Shown here piece by piece: positions 15,774 to 22,802 of a stretch of DNA of 64,000 bases. Each line of letters starts with the position of its first letter. The first letter of the stretch is position 1. Under the pieces are notes generated by a model that was not told the DNA's origin, did not search any database, and saw only the letters and a list, made by a program, of their open reading frames with translations. The stretch is taken from NCBI GenBank assembly GCA_019745195.1, contig JAIETL010000005.1, positions 86,381-150,380 on the forward strand. The letters are read 5' to 3'. The stretch comes from Beijerinckiaceae bacterium. Its GTDB lineage: Bacteria > Pseudomonadota > Alphaproteobacteria > Rhizobiales > Beijerinckiaceae. Both the position numbers and the translations under genes were made by a program.

Positions 15774-17969
15774 CTAAGCTGCCTTCGCCGCCCCGTAATA
15801 GCTCTCGCCGGTCTTGGCCATGCGCTTCAGCTGCCGGTTCGGCTTGAAGCGCTCGCCATGCCTCTTCGCCAGCCCTTCGCAAAGCTTCACGAAGGCAGCC
15901 GCGCCCATATTGTCGATATAGCTCAGCGTGCCGCCTGAATAGGGCGCGAAGCCGAAGCCGATGATCGAGCCGACATCGGCCTCGCGCGGATCGGTGACGA
16001 CGCCTTCCTCATAGGTGCGCGCGGCCTCCAGCGCCTGCGTCACCAGCAGGCGGTGGATCAACTCCTGCATGTCGACCTTCTCGGGATCGATGCGGTTCTT
16101 CGTCAGCTCGGCGAGGCCGGGCCAGAGCCGCTTGGGCCCGGCTTCCGGGTAGTCGTAAAAACCCTTCTTGTTCTTGCGGCCGAGACGGCCGTGTTTCTCG
16201 ACCATGTCCGACAGCAGCTTCTCCTGCGCCGGATCGACCGCCGCGTCGCCGAGCTGGACCTTGGTCGCCTTCAGCACCTTGAAGGCGAGATCGACCGCGA
16301 CCTCGTCGTTGAGCGACAGCGGCCCGACCGGCATGCCGGCCTGCTTGCCCGCCTGCTCGATCATCGCCGGCGGCACGCCCTCCATCAGCATGAGGTGACC
16401 CTCGCGGATGTAGTTGCCGACGCAGCGATTGGCATAGAAGCCGCGCGTGTCGTTGACGACGATCGGCGTCTTCTTGATGGCGCGGACGAAGTCGAGCGCC
16501 ATGGCGAGCGCCTTCTTGCCGGTCTTCTTCGCCATGATGATCTCGACCAGCAGCATCTTCTCGACCGGCGAGAAGAAATGCACGCCGATGAAATTCTTCG
16601 GCCTTTGCGAGTGCTCGGCGAGCCCCGTGATCGGCAGGGTCGAGGTGTTGGAGCCGAAGATGGTCTTGGGGCCGACGGCGGCCTCGACCTTGGCGATCAC
16701 CTCGGCCTTGACCTTCGGATCCTCGAACACGGCCTCGACGATCAGGTCGCAGCCCTTCAGGGCGGCGTAGTCGGCCGTCGCCGTGATGCGGCCGAGCAGC
16801 GCGTCGCGGTCGGCGGTCTTGGCGCGGCCCTTCATGATCTGGTCGGAGACCAGCTTGTGCGAATAGGCCTTGCCCTTGTCGGCGGCCTCCTGGTCGCGGT
16901 CGACCAGCACGACGTCCAGCCCGTTCTGGGCCGAGACATAGGCGATGCCGGCGCCCATGAAGCCGGCGCCGACGATGCCGACCTTCTTCAGCTTGGAAGC
17001 GGGCACGTCGGCCGGGCGGCGCGCGCCCTTGTTGAGTTCCTGCATCGAGACGAAGAGCGAGCGGATCATCGAGGCCGCCTCCTTCGTCCGCAGGATCTTC
17101 GCGAAATAGCGGCTCTCGATCTTCAGGCCGAGGTCGATCGGGAGCTGCAGCCCCTCATAGACCGCCGACAGGATGGCGCGGGCGGCCGGGTAGTTGTCGT
17201 TGGTCTCGCGCCGATAGATCGCGTTGGCAGGCGGCCAGATTTGCATGCCGGCCGGCGAATGGACCTTGTTGGAGGGCAGCTTGAAGCCCTTCTGGTCCCA
17301 GGGCGCGGTCGCCGCCGGGTTGGCCTTGAGCCAGTCCTTCGCGTTCTGGACGAGCTCAGTGCGGGGCGCGACGGCATGAACGAGGCCGGTGTTGCGGGCG
17401 GGAAGCGCCTTCACCTGCTCGCCCTTGAACATCATCTGCAGCGCGTCGCCGGTCTGCATCAGCCGCGCCACGCGCTGCGTGCCGCCGGCTCCCGGGAACA
17501 ATCCCACCTTGATCTCGGGCAGGCCGACGCGGGTGGAGGCGTCGTCGGAGGCGACGCGATACTGGCAGGCGAGCGCAAGTTCGAACGCCCCGCCGAGGCA
17601 GACGCCGTGGATCGCGGCGGCGAACGGCTTCCCGCAGGTCTCGAGCTTGCGATAGAGCAGCGAGAGCTTCCGGCTCTCGTCGAAAAAAGTCTGCATCGCG
17701 ACCTGCTCGCCCTTGTCCTTGGCCAAGCCCACGTAGAGGTCGCGCAGGCCCTGCAGCATGGTCAGGTCCGCGCCGCCGGAGAAGGCCTCCTTGCCGGAGG
17801 TGATCACGCAGCCCTTGATGGCCTCGTCCGAGGCCACCTTGTCGATGATGGCGTCGAGTTCGGCCATCAGCTCGGGCGTGATGACGTTCATCGAGCGACC
17901 GGGCATGTCCCAGGTCGCGGTCGCGATGCCATCAGCGTCGGTCTCGAAGCGGAAATTGGTGAGGTTCAT
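15774..17969 (-). CDS. fadJ: Fatty-acid oxidation multifunctional protein (enoyl-CoA hydratase / 3-hydroxyacyl-CoA dehydrogenase)
   Basis: Alpha subunit of the beta-oxidation complex (731 aa). The N-terminal crotonase domain (about 1-190) has the oxyanion-hole segment HGVCLGGAFELALAC and the catalytic region PEIKVGLFPGAGGTQR (Glu152). The NAD-binding 3-hydroxyacyl-CoA dehydrogenase domain begins with GIVGAGFMGAG (331-341) and carries GVHFFSPV with the catalytic His. The C-terminal dehydrogenase repeat holds NDTRGFYANR. It hydrates enoyl-CoA and oxidises the 3-hydroxyacyl-CoA, feeding the thiolase encoded at 18562. Its ATG overlaps the stop of the DUF559 ORF, probably by chance. fadB and fadJ names are hard to tell apart. 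Confidence 0.95.
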   Translation of the reverse strand: MNLTNFRFETDADGIATATWDMPGRSMNVITPELMAELDAIIDKVASDEAIKGCVITSGKEAFSGGADLTMLQGLRDLYVGLAKDKGEQVAMQTFFDESRKLSLLYRKLETCGKPFAAAIHGVCLGGAFELALACQYRVASDDASTRVGLPEIKVGLFPGAGGTQRVARLMQTGDALQMMFKGEQVKALPARNTGLVHAVAPRTELVQNAKDWLKANPAATAPWDQKGFKLPSNKVHSPAGMQIWPPANAIYRRETNDNYPAARAILSAVYEGLQLPIDLGLKIESRYFAKILRTKEAASMIRSLFVSMQELNKGARRPADVPASKLKKVGIVGAGFMGAGIAYVSAQNGLDVVLVDRDQEAADKGKAYSHKLVSDQIMKGRAKTADRDALLGRITATADYAALKGCDLIVEAVFEDPKVKAEVIAKVEAAVGPKTIFGSNTSTLPITGLAEHSQRPKNFIGVHFFSPVEKMLLVEIIMAKKTGKKALAMALDFVRAIKKTPIVVNDTRGFYANRCVGNYIREGHLMLMEGVPPAMIEQAGKQAGMPVGPLSLNDEVAVDLAFKVLKATKVQLGDAAVDPAQEKLLSDMVEKHGRLGRKNKKGFYDYPEAGPKRLWPGLAELTKNRIDPEKVDMQELIHRLLVTQALEAARTYEEGVVTDPREADVGSIIGFGFAPYSGGTLSYIDNMGAAAFVKLCEGLAKRHGERFKPNRQLKRMAKTGESYYGAAKAA

Positions 17970-18367
17970 GGGGACTCTCCTGAATCCAGGTGGCTCCCCT
18001 TCTCCCCTCGGGGGAGAAGGTGGCCCCGCGAAGCGGGGTCGGATGAGGGCCGGCCCGGCGCAGCCGGGACGGATGCGAGATGGCGTGCGAACGCGAGGCG
18101 TTGATCGATTTCGCGCAGGACGAGTTCGAGGCCGGTCAAGACAATGTCGTTAGTGAAGCGGAGAATGAGGTAACCCTGACTCCGTAGGACTGAATCGCGC
18201 TGCGCATCGTGACAGCGCTGCTGGGCGTCTTCATGCGGCTCGCCATCCAGCTCCACGATGAGGCGCTGCTCGAAACAGCAGAAGTCGGCGATATATGGGC
18301 CGATCGCCATCTGCCGCTTGAACTTCAGCCCGCCGAACCGTCGGCCGCGCACCGCTTGCCAGAACAT
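17966..18367 (-). CDS. DUF559 (Vsr-like) endonuclease inside split palindrome D
   Basis: Protein of 133 aa from the only ATG. Residues 1-60 match the DUF559 family of small PD-(D/E)XK nucleases related to Vsr: FWQAVRGRRFGGLKFKRQ, then YIADFCCFEQRLIVELDG with likely catalytic Asp28, Glu39 and Asp41, and GYLILRFTND. The family normally begins further upstream. In-frame codons continue 28 codons before this ATG to a TAG with no usual start codon, so the N-terminus looks decayed or uses an unusual start. About residues 98-124 are encoded by the left arm of a palindromic element. It sits between thiolase and fadJ but is unlikely to act in fatty-acid oxidation. Confidence 0.72.
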   Translation of the reverse strand: MFWQAVRGRRFGGLKFKRQMAIGPYIADFCCFEQRLIVELDGEPHEDAQQRCHDAQRDSVLRSQGYLILRFTNDIVLTGLELVLREIDQRLAFARHLASVPAAPGRPSSDPASRGHLLPRGEKGSHLDSGESP

Positions 18368-18554
18368 CGCTTCCGCGCATGTCGGCTCACGGCGCTGGCC
18401 GCGCCCGAAATCACGAGTGCGGGTGCTGTTCCAACGTTGCAGTGGAGCCTCCTACGCGTCATGACTTTGAAAACCGCGTCCGACCCCGCTTCGCGGGCTC
18501 GGCCCTCATCCGTCAGCGCTGCGCGCTGCCACCTTCTCCCTCGAGGGGAGAAGG
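17996..18554. mobile_element. Split palindrome D enclosing a nuclease gene (putative mobile unit)
   Basis: The left arm (17996-18076) and right arm (18478-18554) are inverted with respect to each other. Their outer 23 bases (CCTTCTCCCCTCGGGGGAGAAGG and complement) differ at one position. Each arm also has a GGATGAGGGCC block and CCCGCGAAGCGGG-like hairpins. In other D copies these arms are separated by only about 30-50 bases; here a DUF559 endonuclease gene occupies the middle. Calling it mobile is inference. Confidence 0.5.
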
Positions 18555-18561
18555 ATTGGCG

Positions 18562-19770
18562 CTAGACCCGTTCGATGATCGTCGCCACGCCCATGCCGGC
18601 CGCGACGCACAAGGTCACCAGCGCCGTGGTCTTGTTCGTCCGCTCCAGCTCGTCGAGCACGGTGCCGAGGATCATCGCGCCTGTCGCCCCGAGCGGGTGA
18701 CCCATCGCGATCGCGCCGCCATTGACGTTGAGGATGTCGTCGTCGATGTCGAAGGCCTGCTGGAAGCGCAGCACGACTGAGGAGAAGGCTTCGTTCAGCT
18801 CGAACAGGTCGATGTCCTTCGTCGTCATGCCGGCCTTCTTCAGCACCAGCTCGGTGACGTCGACCGGGCCGGTCAGCATCAGGGCGAGATCGGAGCCGAC
18901 GGTTGCGAAGGCGCGGATGCGGGCGCGGGGTTTCAGCCCTGCGGCCTTCCCGCCCTTCTTTGAGCCGACCAGAACGGCCGCCGCGCCATCGACGATGCCG
19001 GACGAATTGCCGGCATGGTGGACATGGTTGACGAACTCGACATCCGGATGCGCCGCGGTCGCGACCGCGTCAAAACCGCCCATCTCGCCCATCTGGACGA
19101 AAGAGGCCTTCAGCGCCGCCAGCGCCTGCATGTCGGTGTTGGGGCGGATCGTCTCGTCGCGATCGAGGATGATCAGGCCGTTGACGTCGGTCACCGGGAT
19201 CACGGAGTTCTTGAAGCGGCCCTCGCCCCAGGCGGCGGCCGCGCGCTTGTGCGAGCGCACGGCATAGGCATCGACATCGTCGCGGGAAAAGCCGTATTTC
19301 GTGGCGATCAGGTCGGCCGAGATGCCCTGCGGCATGAAATAGGTGTCGATGGCGACGCTGGGATCGACCGCGATGCCGAAGCCCGAAGCACCCATGCCGA
19401 CGCGGCTCATGCTCTCGACGCCGCCGCCGATCGCCAGCTCCTTCTGGCCCGACATCACCTGCGCGGCCGCGAAGTTCACCGCATCGAGCCCCGAGGCGCA
19501 GAAGCGGTTGATCTGGATGCCGGGCACCTCCTTGCCGTAGCCGGCCTTCAGCGCGACCGTGCGGGCGATGTCCGCGCCGGCCTCGCCGACCGGATCGACG
19601 CAGCCGAAGACGACGTCCTCGACCAGCTTCGGCTCGAAACCGCCGCGCTCCTTCAGCGCGCGCAGCGTGGTGGTGCCGAGCTCGATCGCGGTGACCTCGT
19701 GCAACGAGCCGTCCGCCTTGCCCTTGCCGCGCGGCGTGCGGACATGGTCGTAGATGAATGCGTCTGCCAT
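18562..19770 (-). CDS. Acetyl-CoA C-acyltransferase (thiolase), FadA/FadI type
   Basis: Thiolase (402 aa) that cleaves 3-ketoacyl-CoA with CoA to release acetyl-CoA. Catalytic Cys91 lies in INRFCASGLDAVN; the C-terminal catalytic pair is in NVNGGAIAMGHPLGATGA (His) and TLCVAAGMG (Cys). The start MADAFIYDHVRTPRGK at 19770 is typical; the frame remains open further upstream but only through non-coding and acyl-CoA-dehydrogenase antiframe sequence. Transcribed with the acyl-CoA dehydrogenase upstream and fadJ downstream. Palindromic elements occupy both flanking gaps. Confidence 0.95.
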   Translation of the reverse strand: MADAFIYDHVRTPRGKGKADGSLHEVTAIELGTTTLRALKERGGFEPKLVEDVVFGCVDPVGEAGADIARTVALKAGYGKEVPGIQINRFCASGLDAVNFAAAQVMSGQKELAIGGGVESMSRVGMGASGFGIAVDPSVAIDTYFMPQGISADLIATKYGFSRDDVDAYAVRSHKRAAAAWGEGRFKNSVIPVTDVNGLIILDRDETIRPNTDMQALAALKASFVQMGEMGGFDAVATAAHPDVEFVNHVHHAGNSSGIVDGAAAVLVGSKKGGKAAGLKPRARIRAFATVGSDLALMLTGPVDVTELVLKKAGMTTKDIDLFELNEAFSSVVLRFQQAFDIDDDILNVNGGAIAMGHPLGATGAMILGTVLDELERTNKTTALVTLCVAAGMGVATIIERV

Positions 19771-19811
19771 TTGCGGCCTCCCGGGTGGTATTCTTTTCGC
19801 TTGAACCTGGC

Positions 19812-19887
19812 CGTCATTGCGAGCGCAGCGAAGCAATCCAGCGTTTGCGCGAGACCTCTGGATTGCTTCGCTGCGCTCGCAATGACG
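19812..19887. repeat. Palindromic element A, copy 2
   Basis: Almost perfect palindrome between thiolase and acyl-CoA dehydrogenase: CGTCATTGCGAGCGCAGCGA, then AGCAATCCA, a short loop, and the complement. Same family as 1392-1481. Confidence 0.92.
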
Positions 19888-19895
19888 AGCTTGCG

Positions 19896-21692
19896 TCAGA
19901 ATTGATCGGCGCTCAGCGCCATCGTCGAATCCGCGCCCGATGTGATCCGGGTCAGATGCGCCGCCGTCTCCGGCAGCGAGCGCTCCATGAAGAAGCGCGC
20001 CGTCGCCAGCTTCGTGTTCATCCGCTCGGTCGAACCGTTCGCGCCGGCCTTGAGCTTGTCCTGCGCGACCTTGGCCATCTTCGCCCACATATAGCCGAGC
20101 GAGACCAGTCCGAGCAGATGCATGTAGTCGGTCGCGCCCGCGCCGGCATTGTCTGGCTTGGCGAGCGCGTTCTGCATGAACCACATCGTCGCCTGCTGGA
20201 GATGGCCGAGCGAGGCCGCAAGCGGGGTCAGCAGCGGCTTCAGCGCCTCGTCCTCGCCGTTTTCCTTCAGGAAGCCGCCGACCTCGTTGAAGAAGGCCAT
20301 GATGGCGCGCCCGCCGTCGCGGCCGAGCTTGCGGCCGACGAGGTCCATCGCCTGCACGCCGTTGGCGCCCTCGTAGATCATCGCGATGCGGGCGTCGCGG
20401 ACGAACTGCTCCATGCCCCATTCGGCGATGTAGCCATGGCCGCCATACATCTGCTGGGCCTTGACCGCATTGTCGAAGCCGACATCGGTCAGCACGCCCT
20501 TGAGCACCGGCGTCATCAGGCCGAGCTGGTCGTCGGCGGCCTGGCGCTCGGCGGCGTCGCCCGAGCGATGGGCGATGTCGGACTTGATCGCGTTCCAGAG
20601 CACGAAGGCGCGTGCCGCCTCGTTGAAGGCCTTGATCGACATCAGCGTGCGGCGCACGTCGGGATGGACGATGATCGGGTCGGCGGCCTTGGCAGGCTCC
20701 TTCGCGCCGGTCAGCGCCCGGCCCTGAATGCGGTCCTTCGCATAGGCGACCGCGTTCTGGTAGGCGACCTCGGACTGGGCCAGCCCCTGGATCGCGACGC
20801 CGAGCCTTGCCTCGTTCATCATCACGAACATGGCGTTGAGGCCCTTGTTCTCCGCGCCGATGAGCCAGCCCTTCGCCCCGTCATAATTCATGACGCAGGT
20901 GGCGTTGCCGTGAATACCCATCTTGTGCTCGATCGAGCCGCAGGAGACGTGGTTGTTCTCGCCAACGGAGCCGTCCGCGCCCACGCTGTTGCGCGGCACG
21001 ACGAAGAGCGAGATGCCCTTCACGCCGGCCGGCGCACCCTCGATCCGCGCCAGCACCAGATGGATGATGTTCTCGGTGATGTCCTGCTCGCCGGCCGAGA
21101 TGAAGATCTTCGTGCCGGTGATGGCGTAGGAGCCGTCTCCCTGCGGCACGGCCTTGGTCTTGATCAGGCCGAGATCGGTGCCGCAATGCGGCTCGGTCAG
21201 GTTCATGGTGCCCGACCAGACGCCCTCGATCATCTTGGGGATGTAGGTGCGCTTCTGCTCGTCGGAGCCATGGACGTAGAGCGCCGCGATCGCGCCCATG
21301 GTCAGGCCGGGATACATCGCGAAGGCCATGTTCGCCGAGGAGGCGAACTCGTTCATCACCGCGCCCAGCGTATAGGGCAGGCCCTGCCCGCCATAGTCCG
21401 GGTCCATGGCCAGCCCGATCCAGCCGCCCTGCGCATAGGCCTCGTGCGCGGCCTTGAAGCCCTTCGGCGTGGTCACCCTGCCGTCGGGATGGCGCGTGCA
21501 GCCTTCCTGGTCGCCCGACAGGTTGATCGGCTGCAGAACCTCTTCGCAGAGCTTCGCGCCTTCGCCGAGCACGGCCTCGACCACGTCGGGCGTCGCATCG
21601 GCGAAACCAGGCAGGTTGTTGTAGCGTTCGATGTTGAAGACGTCGTTCAGCAGGAACAACGTGTCTTCGACGGGCGCCTTGTAGACCGGCAT
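19896..21692 (-). CDS. Acyl-CoA dehydrogenase (large, C-terminally extended type)
   Basis: FAD-dependent dehydrogenase (598 aa) that introduces the trans-2 double bond into acyl-CoA, the first beta-oxidation step. The extended form with an extra C-terminal domain is typical of alphaproteobacterial fatty-acid clusters and related to DmdC-like enzymes. Visible: N-terminal MPVYKAPVEDTLFLLNDVF, the middle-domain GTMNLTEPHCGTDLGLIKTKA and ITGTKIFISAGEQD, EHKMGIHGNATCVMN, and the helical MYGGHGYIAEWGMEQFVRDARI flavin region. First structural gene of the cluster; an AT-rich palindrome sits about 75 bases upstream. Confidence 0.95.
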   Translation of the reverse strand: MPVYKAPVEDTLFLLNDVFNIERYNNLPGFADATPDVVEAVLGEGAKLCEEVLQPINLSGDQEGCTRHPDGRVTTPKGFKAAHEAYAQGGWIGLAMDPDYGGQGLPYTLGAVMNEFASSANMAFAMYPGLTMGAIAALYVHGSDEQKRTYIPKMIEGVWSGTMNLTEPHCGTDLGLIKTKAVPQGDGSYAITGTKIFISAGEQDITENIIHLVLARIEGAPAGVKGISLFVVPRNSVGADGSVGENNHVSCGSIEHKMGIHGNATCVMNYDGAKGWLIGAENKGLNAMFVMMNEARLGVAIQGLAQSEVAYQNAVAYAKDRIQGRALTGAKEPAKAADPIIVHPDVRRTLMSIKAFNEAARAFVLWNAIKSDIAHRSGDAAERQAADDQLGLMTPVLKGVLTDVGFDNAVKAQQMYGGHGYIAEWGMEQFVRDARIAMIYEGANGVQAMDLVGRKLGRDGGRAIMAFFNEVGGFLKENGEDEALKPLLTPLAASLGHLQQATMWFMQNALAKPDNAGAGATDYMHLLGLVSLGYMWAKMAKVAQDKLKAGANGSTERMNTKLATARFFMERSLPETAAHLTRITSGADSTMALSADQF

Positions 21693-21766
21693 CGCATCCT
21701 CCCTCGGTGGTCTCGACGTGTTCTGGCAAGGAACCGCGCGGCCGGTCGCAGCCGGTGGCGTCCTCG

Positions 21767-21801
21767 ATAGTTCATATATAAACTATTTGACGTCCAGGGC
21801 A
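21767..21801 (-). promoter_or_regulatory. Candidate promoter/operator of the fatty-acid oxidation cluster
   Basis: A near-perfect 20-bp palindrome, ATAGTT-N8-AACTAT (21767-21786), stands out as AT-rich in GC-rich DNA, about 75 bases before the acyl-CoA dehydrogenase start. On the minus strand TTGCCC lies 16 bases before TATATA, which would put the -10 box inside the palindrome. Binding by the neighbouring MerR-type protein, or by a TetR-type repressor, is inference. Confidence 0.45.
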
Positions 21802-21860
21802 AGAGGGTATGCCCGCCCTTCGATGCTGCCGGTCATCATCGCCCCGTCGTCGCCAAAGCA

Positions 21861-21890
21861 AAAGGCCCCGGACGCATGTCCGGGGCCTTT
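21861..21890. terminator. Rho-independent terminator, bidirectional form
   Basis: Perfect hairpin AAAGGCCCCGGAC-GCAT-GTCCGGGGCCTTT with a short T run. It lies downstream of the merR gene on the minus strand, separating it from the acyl-CoA dehydrogenase promoter. Confidence 0.85.
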
Positions 21891-21939
21891 ATTGCGACGC
21901 TGACAGGGAGTCCGGCGCAAGATCGCGCCCGGCGCTGGC

Positions 21940-22428
21940 TCACGCCTTGGTCAGCCGGCCCAGCGTGGCCTCGAGTTCGGCGATCGCGCCCTCGATCTCG
22001 CTGCGCTGGCTGCGCAGCAGGTCGAGCTGCTCGACGATCTGCTCGCGGCTGAGCTGGAGGCCGCCGACGGAGGCCGAATCGGCCGTGCTGTCGGTCAGGC
22101 CCTTTTCCTCATTGGCGAGCATGGCGCGGATTTCGACGAGGGTGAAGCCGAGCTGCTTGCCCTTCAGGATCAGCGCCAGACGGGCCTTGTCCCGGCCCGA
22201 ATAGATCCGCGTCAGGCCTGAGCGGCTGGGCGCGAGCAGGCCGCGCGACTCGTAGAAGCGCAGCGTGCGCAGCGTCACGCCGAAATCGCGGGCGAGGTCG
22301 CTGATGGTGAAGCCGCCCGAGAGGTCCTGATCGGCGGCAATGGAGACGGATGCTTTCGAGGACGACGAGGCGGAAGAGCGGCTGTCCTGATTCGGGGCGG
22401 CCGCCAGAGCAAAGCTGTGGCGCGTCAT
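21940..22428 (-). CDS. MerR family transcriptional regulator
   Basis: Regulator of 162 aa from the ATG at 22428. An N-terminal Ser-rich leader of about 40 residues is followed by the winged-helix domain FTISDLARDFGVTLRTLRFYESRGLLAPSR and the YSGRDKARLALILKGKQLGF region. A C-terminal coiled coil (REQIVEQLDLLRSQRSEIEGAIAELEATLG) should mediate dimerisation. No metal-binding cysteines are visible, so it probably senses an organic ligand or acts constitutively. Its place upstream of the beta-oxidation genes suggests control of that cluster, as LiuR-type MerR proteins do elsewhere. The longer frame to 22503 is less likely. Confidence 0.9.
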   Translation of the reverse strand: MTRHSFALAAAPNQDSRSSASSSSKASVSIAADQDLSGGFTISDLARDFGVTLRTLRFYESRGLLAPSRSGLTRIYSGRDKARLALILKGKQLGFTLVEIRAMLANEEKGLTDSTADSASVGGLQLSREQIVEQLDLLRSQRSEIEGAIAELEATLGRLTKA

Positions 22429-22802
22429 AATGATGATATCCCTGGGGTGAGAGCTCGGGGGGGCCGGCAACGATGGCGGCCATGTTCCGTTGGGTGAGCA
22501 CATAAGCGAGACGCTGTCCTAGCGTCAGGTAATGAGCCCGTTTTCGGGGGCAAATTACGGTTATGTGACGCCTTCGGTTGCGAGGGCTGGCCGTGCGCTT
22601 GCGCCGTTCGCAAAAAATTAACCCGTCCGGCGGCCGATCTTAACCGGCTGTTTACCATGGCTGCCAAAAGTCGGGGCTGCGGATCGGCGTTTCGTCAGCG
22701 GCAACCTAATCTTCACGGATGGTCGAATTCGCAGGGAAGGCAGCGGCAAGCAGGGGCCTGCGCTTCTCCCAACAGGAACCGGCCCCGCAGGCGAGCGTTG
22801 AC
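22429..22802. other. Divergent intergenic region between merR and the polarity gene
   Basis: It holds the start signals for merR (minus) and the PodJ-like gene (plus). No gene was recognised. The stretch 22610-22660 is AT-richer and carries two TTAACC half-sites. The frame of the PodJ-like gene is open from 22719, so part of this gap may be translated. Confidence 0.55.
22640..22655 (+). promoter_or_regulatory. Possible CtrA-type binding site
   Basis: TTAA-N7-TTTAC, one base away from the alphaproteobacterial CtrA consensus TTAA-N7-TTAAC, with another TTAACC half-site at 22618. It precedes a PodJ-like cell-polarity gene, a class that is cell-cycle regulated in Caulobacter. Assignment is by pattern only. 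Confidence 0.35.

Noticed and set aside
16053..18104. 683-residue plus-strand ORF opposite fadJ
   Set aside because: Antisense shadow of a high-GC gene; the minus-strand frame has full FadJ motifs.
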